From NCBI GenBank assembly GCA_020056225.1, contig JAGVIE010000023.1, positions 1-64,000 on the forward strand: a stretch of 64,000 nucleotides of DNA. Reading direction: 5' to 3'. The stretch is from Bacteroidota bacterium. GTDB lineage: Bacteria; Bacteroidota; Ignavibacteria; UBA10030; SZUA-254. A program made the translations under genes and the position numbers. This document shows positions 35,101-42,761 of the stretch, piece by piece. The notes below the pieces were generated by a model, which did no database searches, had not been told where the DNA came from, and saw nothing but the letters and a program-made list of their open reading frames with translations. How positions within the stretch are numbered: position 1 is the first letter of the stretch; the number at the start of each line of letters is the position of its first letter.

Positions 35101-36870
35101 ATTGCTACCGCTATTAAGGTTGCATCGGTAGCAGCCGATGTAATTTCCGGCGCGGCTGGTATTTACCAAAATTGTTTCCCACCACCGGGCGCCGAATTGC
35201 CAATTCAACCTGTAATGTCAATGGATCCAAATTTTAAAACAGGACCGAATGGATTTGATACGACAGCGCATTATACAACGAGCGATCAGCCTTTCGTGTA
35301 TATGGTAGAATTTGAAAATATGGCGTCGGCATCTGCCGAAGCTGAAACGGTAGTTGTTTACGATACACTCGATACTAATCTCGATATGAGTACGTTCAGT
35401 ATGATTACTTCAACCCATCCATCGGTACTAACAACTACTGTTGATACAACTTCACGATCCATCACATGGCGGTTCAGCGGAATCAATCTTCCGCCGAACG
35501 TTAATCCTCCGGAAGGTCAGGGGTGGACTATATTCAGCATAATGCCGAAACAAAATCTCGCATCCGGAACGCAGATAAAAAATTCTGCCAACATAATCTT
35601 CGATGTTAATCCGCCTATAGCGACGAATACTTTCATCAACACCATCGATTCCGGTAAACCGAGCAGTCAAGTGTTCACTTTGCCTGATACTACAATGACC
35701 GGTGAGTTTGACGTACACTGGTCAGGAATAGATGATTCTGCCGGATCGGGTATTCGATCGTATGATATCTATGTGAAGTACGATTCCGGCGCGTATGTTC
35801 CATGGCTTGTTGGAACAACCGATACGATAGCAACGTTCATCGGACAAAATGAACGGGTTCATTCTTTCTACAGTATTGCAACGGATAATGTAGGATTGCG
35901 AGAAGATCCACCACTTTCGCCGGATGCCATAACATGGGTGAACGGTATTTCTGCACCGGTGTATCTATTGCCGTTAGATCATTCTGCTTCGAGCGGTAAA
36001 ATACCGACGTTCGGCTGGACACCAACTGCCGGTAAAACGGGTCATTATGATTTACAATATACGCTCGACAGTTTGTTCCTTAGCAACGTAACAATGGTAT
36101 CGGGCATGACGGATACGTTTTACACTTTACCTGATTCACTTCTTGATGGACTCTATTTCTGGAGAGTAGAAGCGGTGAGCGGGTCGGGAAGCCACAGCGG
36201 GTATCGGACACCGTTCAGGTTTACAATCGATACTCAACCGCCCTCGATGCCGGTATTGATAAGTCTTGAAGACAGTTCGGTAATTAAAGTTGCGATGCCA
36301 ACATTCACATGGACTCGTACATCGGATGAAGGCAGTAAGTATTTCTGGGAGTGTGCGACTGATACCTCTTTCGATACGGTGAAGGCGGCATATTATTCAA
36401 GCGATACGATTATTACCGTTCCTCAGAATATGTCGTTAAATAGAGGTACATACTACTGGCATGTGTGTGCGGTAGATAGGGCGCTGAACAAGAGCGCGTT
36501 CCAGTCGCATCCGTACATGTTCATAATAGATACGACATTCGTAGGAGTGAAAGAGAAGGTCGAGATACCTCAGAAGTTCGTACTTCACCAGAATTATCCG
36601 AATCCGTTCAACCCGCTGACGAAGATACGGTATGAGTTGCCGGTGGCGAGCCAGGTGAGATTGAAGATATACAACCTCCTCGGTCAGGAAGTTATGACAC
36701 TTGTGGATGAAGTACAACCTGCCGGTTATGTTGCTATCGATTGGAATTCGACGAACAATGCCGGCGCTTCGGTAGCAAGCGGTATTTATTTTTACCAGCT
36801 CGAAGCGACCAACATTGCAAACCCGAAAGATTCATTCGTACAGGTGAAAAAACTGATGCTGATTAAGTAA
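32137..36870 (+). CDS. Giant T9SS-secreted multi-cohesin/Big_2 protein
   Basis: 1577 aa from ATG 32137, which has AAGGAG nine bases upstream; the frame is open to 32095 but that start would bury the signal peptide (MKRLICFLVVFAAVAVQAVAA). Domains in order: cohesin-like (~24-155), Big_2 (~157-235), cohesin-like (~233-365), Big_2 (~365-445), cohesin-like (~441-575), CARDB-like (~575-670), TIG/IPT (~675-770), a hydrophobic stretch (~925-1015), a DUF11-like region (~1030-1170), fibronectin-like repeats (~1265-1460) and the sorting region (NYPNPFNPLTKIRYELP). It follows the dockerin-bearing gene by 65 bases, so a cohesin-dockerin partnership is plausible. A strong terminator follows. Confidence 0.82.
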   Translation: MKRLICFLVVFAAVAVQAVAAEPIRLALKDTTVLRGSTFLYPVLVDSSLTGLNVTSYELDITYDPNAFRIDSIIVAGTMTQSWGTPISNVSSSHIIVAGAGITSLSGTGILLYFKITAPLALSGWGSGFTFSKAMLNEGSPTTTTRNGTVWITNLPTINVYPDVATFSVGDQQQFWVSGAVAPNNWYSTNPSVATIDANGLLTGLQSGFTRVVAQDSRAIVDTSGQIEVRAFKMIIRDSTFLQSYTVNIPIYVTDLSQVDVTSGQYTITYDPNLLTFLGSSQIGTLLEGYTPPTINQVSNRLEISFAGSSRLNGVGTQILMYLRFRASIQSYGGTWLNISNLLFNENIPGVIDDGYLVVSNRTVLGISPTSANLLVGDSLQFMVNSGAPVYPLKWSVTDTTLVRIKQNGMLTALKSGSVVVGVEDAVGKIGYTQNINIYDISLSMPDTNALSRDSVIIPISITQYAPGITAAQMIVKFDSTYFENPSVITEGTLTGAQEVYSFARRETLSIATASITPVTGPGVLWKVKLFVRYGAPKLTTSTIRLVGIIFNQGVPIPLVKDCNFYVRWERDVRVNDIYDPFGVISRDTVVTPRMQIANVRGVQQTALYRFDIGNLYTDTMTVTLAPWETRTITFAKSWTAVPSGTYVLRAAAILVRDQDTSNNVVTRNLAVVRTSADPLILSMTPNYGGNNGIVTALIHGQHFKTGATVRLSKIGYPDYVVDTSYIRVIDPTKLKVVFDFYDEPLGTWDVTVMNPDSGSATFYDGFTIEEPSKRLWVNLAGQSRIRVGRDQTYTVMYGNVGNVDAVGVLVLIRGILRGTEWKMDFTFAPSPEPDGINWSEGLGFIETETEKIIPLFIPILRANHTGQVSFSLKVPIGTPPFTLTAGISETETHLYSPGFLKSYGAKMPYGLMGTDDINWACVTSIASLAANVLGAVLPYNCYSFAVNGAINIASLATSDETNWSFVQFVANTVKDAAFCAGEILGGPIATAIKVASVAADVISGAAGIYQNCFPPPGAELPIQPVMSMDPNFKTGPNGFDTTAHYTTSDQPFVYMVEFENMASASAEAETVVVYDTLDTNLDMSTFSMITSTHPSVLTTTVDTTSRSITWRFSGINLPPNVNPPEGQGWTIFSIMPKQNLASGTQIKNSANIIFDVNPPIATNTFINTIDSGKPSSQVFTLPDTTMTGEFDVHWSGIDDSAGSGIRSYDIYVKYDSGAYVPWLVGTTDTIATFIGQNERVHSFYSIATDNVGLREDPPLSPDAITWVNGISAPVYLLPLDHSASSGKIPTFGWTPTAGKTGHYDLQYTLDSLFLSNVTMVSGMTDTFYTLPDSLLDGLYFWRVEAVSGSGSHSGYRTPFRFTIDTQPPSMPVLISLEDSSVIKVAMPTFTWTRTSDEGSKYFWECATDTSFDTVKAAYYSSDTIITVPQNMSLNRGTYYWHVCAVDRALNKSAFQSHPYMFIIDTTFVGVKEKVEIPQKFVLHQNYPNPFNPLTKIRYELPVASQVRLKIYNLLGQEVMTLVDEVQPAGYVAIDWNSTNNAGASVASGIYFYQLEATNIANPKDSFVQVKKLMLIK

Positions 36871-36885
36871 GTCAGCTTATCTTAG

Positions 36886-36930
36886 TCCCCCTCTCGACAT
36901 TTAGATATTGAGAGGGGGATTTTTTATTTA
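36886..36930 (+). terminator. Strong intrinsic terminator
   Basis: TCCCCCTCTC (36886-36895) pairs with GAGAGGGGGA (36910-36919), followed by a six-T run. It ends the transcript of the giant secreted protein genes. Confidence 0.9.
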
Positions 36931-37049
36931 TGTGACGCGACTTGTTTGCTATTTATTGGTTTTGACATTGACATAGAAGTTTGGTAATTTGCTCTGGTGG
37001 CAAGGATGATAGACAAATCCAATATCTGTTTATTCATTAAAGTAATTGA

Positions 37050-37235
37050 ATGGAAATTAAGACTCATCATAAAATAATTAACGGCGATAGTCGGGAAATG
37101 ACCGAATTGCCGGACAATTCTGTGCATCTTGTCATAACTTCTCCACCGTATTGGCAGCTAAAAGATTACGGTTCCGAAAATCAGATTGGCTATCATGAAA
37201 AAAGACTTTCCATTTCAATCCCTAAGGAAGTGTGA
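37050..37235 (+). pseudogene. Truncated DNA methyltransferase
   Basis: The first ~50 residues are a clear N-terminus of a beta-class N4/N6 DNA methyltransferase: HKIINGDSREMTELPDNSVHLVITSPPYW holds the catalytic TSPPYW-type motif IV, preceded by a GDS start. Homology stops after QIGYHE, and the frame runs for ten unrelated residues to a TGA. The SAM-binding motif and the target-recognition region, which should follow, are missing. It looks like a deletion remnant of a modification gene upstream of the restriction-like gene. Confidence 0.7.
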
Positions 37236-37237
37236 CC

Positions 37238-38326
37238 ATGAAAGAGAGTTTAGTTCAATGGACATTATTAAATAATCAGGCATATCTCTCCAAGTGCTTA
37301 AGTTTTCCAATTTCTAAAAAGATTGGACAAGAAATTACTACTGAATTTGGTAGGTTAGATTTTATTTTGGAAAATAACAGACAGCAACAGTTGATAGTTG
37401 AATTAGAAACTATTCTAAACTCCTCCGACAAACTGAACTATTGCTTTAATCAGGTCTTGAATTATCGTAATGTTAGGTTTGTTGAGGACACAAGATATTG
37501 TATTCTTTATGCTAAAGAAACTTCGAAAGCCAATATTTCTAAAGTTGAAAAATTTGGGAAAGAAAATGATGTTTTGATTCGTTCTTATTCGCTCAATGCA
37601 ACAAAAGAGCTTTATTCAGAAACTGTTGAACGGTTAAGCTTAAATGTGGGATTGGCTCTGCCCAATCCTAAAAACTACACAATCTGTTTTTTAAGATGGT
37701 TAAATAAAATCCTTAAACCGTTTAGTGATTTTCAAAAACAAAAGCTAACATATGATGAAATATTTTCCCATTTCACAGGAAGAACAAATTTCAACTGCTA
37801 CAAAAGATTGGCTCTGGATTTTGAGATGATTACTGAACAAGATGATATTTATTCTATAACCTCATACGGTAAAAATTTCATTGATAACTTCAGTCCGTTT
37901 GTTTTTCAAAATAGCAATGTATCTTCTATAGATTTGACTAATGAACAAAAAAGGTTACTTCTCAAAATTTTGACGAATGGAAATTGGGACGGTAAAATCC
38001 ATAAAATGAATATATATTGGTTTTTAAGATTTTTAGAAGTAACAAATGGAGATTGGTTGCCTAAGCGATTTCCTTTTGACCAAGATAAATTAGAAATAAC
38101 CAGAGGATTGTTTAAGGTATCATATAGTTTTCAAACTATGCAACAGTTTTTGAACTGGTGTTGCAATTACTGTGAGGAACTCGGGTTAGTTGAAAGAATA
38201 AAATCAACCACAACATACGATCGTTTAATACTAACTCCTTTGGGGGTTGAGGTCAACAATATTTTTAGTATGGACTTACTACTGAAGAAGAGCAGGATGA
38301 ATTTAAGTTTTAAGTATTCTGAATGA
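37238..38326 (+). CDS. Probable restriction endonuclease (PD-(D/E)xK-like)
   Basis: 362 aa from ATG 37238, with AAGGA nine bases upstream; the ribosome site lies inside the end of the methyltransferase remnant. The N-terminus has a nuclease-like core: E36-F-G-R-L-D41, then 13 residues, then V-E55-L-E57. The D...ExE pattern resembles the BamHI-type variant of PD-(D/E)xK rather than ExK. The C-terminal ~200 residues are helical with a winged-helix look (FEMITEQDDIYSITSYGKNF). The gene is visibly AT-rich compared with its neighbours, consistent with horizontal transfer. It may be an R gene that outlived its methylase, or an inactive relative. Confidence 0.5.
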   Translation: MKESLVQWTLLNNQAYLSKCLSFPISKKIGQEITTEFGRLDFILENNRQQQLIVELETILNSSDKLNYCFNQVLNYRNVRFVEDTRYCILYAKETSKANISKVEKFGKENDVLIRSYSLNATKELYSETVERLSLNVGLALPNPKNYTICFLRWLNKILKPFSDFQKQKLTYDEIFSHFTGRTNFNCYKRLALDFEMITEQDDIYSITSYGKNFIDNFSPFVFQNSNVSSIDLTNEQKRLLLKILTNGNWDGKIHKMNIYWFLRFLEVTNGDWLPKRFPFDQDKLEITRGLFKVSYSFQTMQQFLNWCCNYCEELGLVERIKSTTTYDRLILTPLGVEVNNIFSMDLLLKKSRMNLSFKYSE

Positions 38327-38607
38327 TGGATAACTACATTAAAAAATATTTAGTGGAAAATCGAGAATGCTTTGATAGGTTTACATTTGATAAAATATTT
38401 AGATTTCTATTAACAAATCAATATTCACACGAAGAAGCAAAAGACATAATTCTTTATAATTGTTCATTGTCAGCGATAATCTTTCAAGAACGTATTGATA
38501 ATGGTTATTACAAAATCATAAAGGTGAATGAACAAATGTCAAAGGATTTACTAATATTAAAAAACGAAATATTCAATTCAAAAACTCCAAGGCATTTTTT
38601 AAATTAA
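38323..38607 (+). CDS. Small helical protein coupled to restriction-like gene
   Basis: A 94-aa acidic/helical protein with no recognised domain. Its start overlaps the stop of the previous gene by four bases (ATGA), so the two are translationally coupled. It has the same AT-rich composition. It could be a control protein or accessory subunit of the restriction-like gene, but there is no helix-turn-helix of the C-protein type. Confidence 0.5.
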   Translation: MMDNYIKKYLVENRECFDRFTFDKIFRFLLTNQYSHEEAKDIILYNCSLSAIIFQERIDNGYYKIIKVNEQMSKDLLILKNEIFNSKTPRHFLN

Positions 38608-38792
38608 TCTTACTAAACGCTCTTTAAAAAATACGGCAAGGGGGAAAAAGTATTAAACTAGCGACTTCGTGTTTAATCGGACGAAAATTCAAGAAAGATA
38701 TATGTAGAATAGTGCAAGTTGATTCCTTGCCACAATCTTCGTATATTTCGAACGTAATTGATAATTGGCAATTGTTAATTGATAATTAATCC
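38608..38792. other. Intergenic, AT-rich, no gene
   Basis: No coding frame. Near 38757-38790 it contains short palindromic AATT-rich repeats (TTGATAATTGG and TTGATAATTAAT variants). It links the restriction-like pair to the duplicated tRNA 5' end. Confidence 0.5.
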
Positions 38793-38808
38793 GGGGCTGT
38801 AGCTCAGT
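38793..38808 (+). repeat. Partial copy of tRNA-Ala 5' end
   Basis: GGGGCTGTAGCTCAGT at 38793-38808 is identical to the first 16 bases of tRNA-Ala at 38908-38923. The rest of a tRNA does not follow. It looks like a target duplication or the footprint of an insertion into the tRNA. Confidence 0.8.
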
Positions 38809-38907
38809 CCCAATCTGACTGAACTTAACAAATGAAATGCAGTTAAGTTCATCGTCAGATTGAGAATCCCGCTGAAAGCGGGATTGGGCTACGGCAGAAA
38901 AATAAAT
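38809..38907. mobile_element. Palindromic MITE-like element at tRNA-Ala
   Basis: A ~99-base insert between the two copies of the tRNA-Ala 5' end. Arm 1 pairs 38811-38828 with 38843-38862 (18 bp with a two-base bulge). Arm 2 pairs AATCCCGCT (38865-38873) with AGCGGGATT (38877-38885) around GAA. CCCAATC (809-815) also pairs with GATTGGG (882-888), so alternative folds exist. It encodes no protein. Such compact cruciform elements are usually moved by transposases in trans. Confidence 0.55.
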
Positions 38908-38980
38908 GGGGCTGTAGCTCAGTTGGGAGAGCGCCTGAATGGCATTCAGGAGGTCGAGGGTCCGATCCCCTTCAGCTCCA
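38908..38980 (+). tRNA. tRNA-Ala(GGC)
   Basis: A 73-base cloverleaf. Acceptor GGGGCTG/CAGCTCC, D arm with TTGGGA, anticodon stem CCTGA/TCAGG around ATGGCAT, so the anticodon is GGC. T stem GAGGG/CCCTT. The G3-U70-type identity region is compatible with alanine. The T loop reads TCCGATC, with C in the place of the almost universal T55. CCA is not encoded. Confidence 0.9.
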
Positions 38981-38999
38981 CAAGATTGGTAAATGTTCG

Positions 39000-39021
39000 C
39001 CGGAGATAAACGCTTCTCCGG
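39000..39021 (+). terminator. Hairpin after tRNA-Ala
   Basis: CCGGAGA (39000-39006) pairs with TCTCCGG (39015-39021) around eight bases, 19 bases after the tRNA. The T-run is absent, so it may be a processing hairpin rather than a terminator. Confidence 0.4.
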
Positions 39022-39157
39022 TTAAGTGAGTGATAAGGTATCGGTTCAAATTATAAGATTCTTCATCGCTTCACTCCTCAGATGACAGTTAAAATTATTT
39101 TTTAGTCAATCCTCATTTCACGTATTCGCAGATTAACCTTTGAGTGAAAGGCAAACT

Positions 39158-39517
39158 ATGAGTAAACGTCTTGATGAGTTTCAATCCTTCCGAAAAAAAA
39201 TGAATGATCGTATCCTGAGCGCTGATAATCGAGCCATAAAAAGATTTTTCGGTGTCGATACGCTTACCTACGAACCGGGTAAGTTGAACGATAAAACCAA
39301 AGAGATGCTCGGGCTTGTTGCTTCGATGGTTTTACGCTGTGACGATTGCGTATCCTACCACATCATGCAGTGCAAAGAAGCAGGTGTAACCGATGAAGAG
39401 ATGTTCGAAATATTCAGTGTCGCCTTAACGGTTGGCGGATCGATAGTTATACCGCATCTCAGACGGGCTGTCGCGTTTTTAGATGAACTGAACGAGCAAT
39501 CTCAAACGAAGAAATAA
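39158..39517 (+). CDS. Carboxymuconolactone decarboxylase/AhpD-like protein
   Basis: A 119-aa helical protein of the AhpD/CMD fold. The redox motif CDDC (in VLRCDDCVSYHIMQC) and the following SYH are characteristic of AhpD-type members that relay electrons to peroxiredoxins. The frame is open to a TTG at 39140, but ATG 39158 has GAAAGG six bases upstream and was chosen. It lies 20 bases before the PAS-GAF gene, likely one transcript. No peroxiredoxin gene is adjacent, so the electron-acceptor partner is unknown. Confidence 0.8.
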   Translation: MSKRLDEFQSFRKKMNDRILSADNRAIKRFFGVDTLTYEPGKLNDKTKEMLGLVASMVLRCDDCVSYHIMQCKEAGVTDEEMFEIFSVALTVGGSIVIPHLRRAVAFLDELNEQSQTKK

Positions 39518-39537
39518 ATATAAGGTAAGTTAAATCA

Positions 39538-40995
39538 ATGCCGCTCAATCCATCCAATATCGATTCCTCTCATCTAAGAATGATCGTGGATGCGACAAGC
39601 GATCTGGTTATTATCTCCGACCTGCAACGAAATATCATCTATGTGAACCGGTCAACATGCGAAAAGACCGGATATTCGAAAAAAGAACTTCTCAATACAA
39701 AAGTCAATCTGCTCTACCCGCCAGGCAAACAGCAACATTATAGCGCGAAGATATCGAGCGCTCTTCACCGAAGAGGAAAGTGGCACGGACAATCGGAAAC
39801 ACTTCGAAAAGACGGCAGTACATTCTGGACAGACTCGATTATCGAGTGGCTGCGTGACAGAGACGGCAAACCTACGGGCATGATTGGAATCGGGCGTGAT
39901 CTAAGTACTACAAGAATGCTAAGCAAGCAACAATGGGAATCCGAAACTTCACTCGTATCGATCATGAAGTCGATGATAGACGGACTCTTTGTCTGCGATA
40001 CAAATGGAAATATTTTAATGTGCAATGCTTCCTTTGAATCAATGGTAGGGTATAGCGAAGAAGAAATAATCGGAAGCCGGTTTCCCTATCTGTGGCTGGA
40101 CAAACAGGGGAATAAGAAACTTGAAGAATATTTTCGCCTTCTCCGGAAGGACAGGCAATTACATAATTGTCCGTTGGCGCTAAAACATAGTAACGGAAAG
40201 GTTATCAAGTCAAGTTTAATGATGTCATTCTTTTCGAACACGACAAAAAAAGAAGACCGGTTTATCGTTACACTCAGGGATGTTTCCGATGTCCAATATG
40301 TTGACGAACTATGGAGAGCTAAAGAGCAGATCGAGCGGCTGATGCTTGATTCAAAGCGCAAAGCGATGCAATTGCAAATCCTTCAGGAAGCGAATAATTT
40401 AGTTTTAAATAACAGCGACATAGCCGCAGTGTTCAGGGCAGTCACTGACGGGGTTAAGAAAGTTGTTGAGCATGATCTTGCCGGTATCTATGTATATCAT
40501 CAGGGAAAGAACGCATTTATTCCACATACATTATCGAAGCAGACGAAATTTTCCAGGGAACTCGGGAAACATCCACTACCGCTCGGTGAAGGGATAATAA
40601 GCGCCGCCGCTATATCGGGGGAAATGGTGTGGGTTAATAACGCGCAACTCGATCCCCGCTCAAGGTATCCGAAAGGTGTTAGACCTGAGAAAGAACATTT
40701 CATCGCCATACCGTTGATGGACAGTAAAGCTGTTTTTGGCATATTGGTAGTAGCACGAAACCGTGATCCGCAATTTATCGAAGAAGAAATTAGTATTGTT
40801 GAATTATTCGCCAAAGCTGTTAGCGTAGCGCTTGAAAATGTACGTTTGCGTAATGAACTTAAACTCGCTCAGGGAGGAATTGATCAAGCCGGCAATAAAG
40901 TATCAACACATCAACGAGACGGTAAGGTAGCGGCGGGCAGAAGGCTAATCAATTTTGACGGATTGAAGATGGGCGCAACACGGGACAGAAGATAA
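39538..40995 (+). CDS. PAS-PAS-GAF sensor protein without output domain
   Basis: 485 aa, soluble. PAS 1 at ~15-125 (LVIISDLQRNIIYVNRSTCEKTGY, PAC-type end MIGIGRDLS), PAS 2 at ~138-255 (GLFVCDTNGNILMCNASFESMVGYSEEE), a short coiled linker, and a GAF domain at ~285-440 (FIAIPLMDSKAVFGILVVA). The C-terminal ~45 residues (AQGGIDQAGNKVSTHQRDG) are basic and low complexity. No histidine kinase, GGDEF, HTH or phosphatase domain follows, and no frameshift is seen that would hide one. It may signal through a partner protein. Ligands of the PAS and GAF domains cannot be told. Confidence 0.85.
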   Translation: MPLNPSNIDSSHLRMIVDATSDLVIISDLQRNIIYVNRSTCEKTGYSKKELLNTKVNLLYPPGKQQHYSAKISSALHRRGKWHGQSETLRKDGSTFWTDSIIEWLRDRDGKPTGMIGIGRDLSTTRMLSKQQWESETSLVSIMKSMIDGLFVCDTNGNILMCNASFESMVGYSEEEIIGSRFPYLWLDKQGNKKLEEYFRLLRKDRQLHNCPLALKHSNGKVIKSSLMMSFFSNTTKKEDRFIVTLRDVSDVQYVDELWRAKEQIERLMLDSKRKAMQLQILQEANNLVLNNSDIAAVFRAVTDGVKKVVEHDLAGIYVYHQGKNAFIPHTLSKQTKFSRELGKHPLPLGEGIISAAAISGEMVWVNNAQLDPRSRYPKGVRPEKEHFIAIPLMDSKAVFGILVVARNRDPQFIEEEISIVELFAKAVSVALENVRLRNELKLAQGGIDQAGNKVSTHQRDGKVAAGRRLINFDGLKMGATRDRR

Positions 40996-41081
40996 ATGAA
41001 ATCCGGGATATTATATCAATTCAAACTTGGAACAGGCAGTAATAAGCGATGGCAGGATGAAATAAGGAACGAAAGGATGAG

Positions 41082-41216
41082 ATGAAAATAATCGAATTCC
41101 TTGGATTGAACTTCATACTTGGCGCCGCCATCGTACTGGTGGTGTTCGTATATATTGTGTCGCTGATTAACAAACGCAAGAAAAATAAATTCCTTCATAA
41201 CGATATGAAGGGATGA
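41082..41216 (+). CDS. Single-span membrane peptide, 44 aa
   Basis: ATG 41082 to TGA 41214-41216 encodes a 44-aa peptide with one membrane helix (FILGAAIVLVVFVYIVSLI) followed by a strongly basic NKRKKNK stretch, a textbook positive-inside anchor. GAAAGGA lies seven bases before the ATG. It follows the PAS-GAF gene by 86 bases on the same strand. It resembles small stress-type or complex-associated membrane proteins, but no homologue is known to me. Confidence 0.55.
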   Translation: MKIIEFLGLNFILGAAIVLVVFVYIVSLINKRKKNKFLHNDMKG

Positions 41217-41349
41217 AAATCAAAGAGCTAATTTTATTTACATCGCTGCCCTTCAACCCAAATGGAGGGTATTTTTTTATTGCTACTCTGACTGTACTGT
41301 ATTATATTAATTCAATTCATAGAATCCCGAAAGGAGAATCGTCCAATAC

Positions 41350-42756
41350 ATGATAGTAATGAAATTCGGCGGGACATCGACACAGGATGCCGCGGCAATT
41401 GCCAACGTTGTAAAAATCGTTAAATCTCGTTTGTCTATGAGACCGATGGTTGTAGTTTCTGCAATCGCGCAGGCTACCAATGTACTTGAGCGTGCAGGCA
41501 AACTTGCCTCGGAGAACAAATCGGATTCCGCGCTTAATATACTTCAACAGTTATCGGATCGTCATGTCGGGATTATCAATAATATGATCGAAGACAGCCA
41601 ACGCCGCGATGTTCTTATTAATATTATTGAGATATCGTTCAATGAACTTCGTGATCTTGTTAAAGGCGTTTCGATTTTGCGTGAACTTACTCCAAGAACA
41701 TTGGATTCGTTCTACTGCTATGGCGAGCTTCTATCATCACGGATTGTAGCGGCTGCATTGCAAGAGGCAAATATAGATTCCTGGTGGATCGACACAAAAG
41801 ATTTCATGATCACAGATGAGAACTTTACACGTGCCATGCCTATGATCGAATATGTTGAAGACCGGTTGAAGGCTATCGTAAAACCGCTTTTCGAAAATAA
41901 CATTGTACCTGTGACGCAAGGTTTTATCGGTGTAACGACTGCCGGCAGACGAACCACGATGGGGAGGGAAAGCTCGGATTACTCTGCGTCGGTTGTCGGC
42001 TGCGCACTGAACGCTGACGACATACAGATATGGACAGATGTGGATGGCGTTCTAACAGCCGATCCGACTGTAGTCCCGGAGCCGAAAAAAATAAAGTTAC
42101 TCTCATTTGAGGAAGCATTTGATCTTTCATATTTCGGCGCGAAGGTGCTTCACCCGAATACGATGCTGCCAGCCATCGAAAAAAATATTCCGATTCACAT
42201 TTATAATTCCCAGAAGCCTACTCTTTCAGGAACTCTTGTAGCAAAACAAACAGATGCCAAAGACACAATCCCCAAGTCGGTTGCGTATAAACGAAATGTT
42301 CTTATTCTAAATATCGTTCCCAAAAAACGTTACGGACAATATATCTTCTGGGAACATGTCAATAATGTACTCACGAAACATGATGTTGCTTCACATATGA
42401 CGGCGACATCGGAGTATAATTATTCGGTCGTATTGGATGCCAAGGATAATATTTCGGCAATCGTTCACGATTTGAATACTATTGGAACGGTGAGTGTAAT
42501 AGAGGGGAAAGGGATCGTCTGTCTGGTTGGTTCAAATCTAAGGCAATCACCGGGACTGCTGGATAAGATATTCCATTCGATTATCGATGTTGGTGTTGAG
42601 ATGATAACATTCGGTCCATCGAAATCCAACATAAGTTTTATCGTTGAGGATAATGATGTTCTCGATGTGGTTAGAAGAATTCACAATAATTTCTTTTCTG
42701 TTGTGAAGGATGATGATATATTTGAGATTCTTGAACATCACCACACGCCTGAGTAA
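41350..42756 (+). CDS. lysC: Aspartate kinase
   Basis: A 468-aa monofunctional aspartokinase, which phosphorylates L-aspartate at the entry to lysine, threonine and methionine synthesis. The N-terminal MKFGGTS motif, SAIAQATNVL, GRESSDYSASVVG and DIQIWTDVDGVLTADP in the kinase domain (~1-290) are all present. Two ACT domains (~310-468) give feedback control, probably by lysine or threonine. The ribosome site (AAAGGAG) is unusually far (~13 bases) from ATG 41350; ATG 41359 would be even farther. It is followed closely by nth. Confidence 0.94.
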   Translation: MIVMKFGGTSTQDAAAIANVVKIVKSRLSMRPMVVVSAIAQATNVLERAGKLASENKSDSALNILQQLSDRHVGIINNMIEDSQRRDVLINIIEISFNELRDLVKGVSILRELTPRTLDSFYCYGELLSSRIVAAALQEANIDSWWIDTKDFMITDENFTRAMPMIEYVEDRLKAIVKPLFENNIVPVTQGFIGVTTAGRRTTMGRESSDYSASVVGCALNADDIQIWTDVDGVLTADPTVVPEPKKIKLLSFEEAFDLSYFGAKVLHPNTMLPAIEKNIPIHIYNSQKPTLSGTLVAKQTDAKDTIPKSVAYKRNVLILNIVPKKRYGQYIFWEHVNNVLTKHDVASHMTATSEYNYSVVLDAKDNISAIVHDLNTIGTVSVIEGKGIVCLVGSNLRQSPGLLDKIFHSIIDVGVEMITFGPSKSNISFIVEDNDVLDVVRRIHNNFFSVVKDDDIFEILEHHHTPE

Positions 42757-42761
42757 CAACG

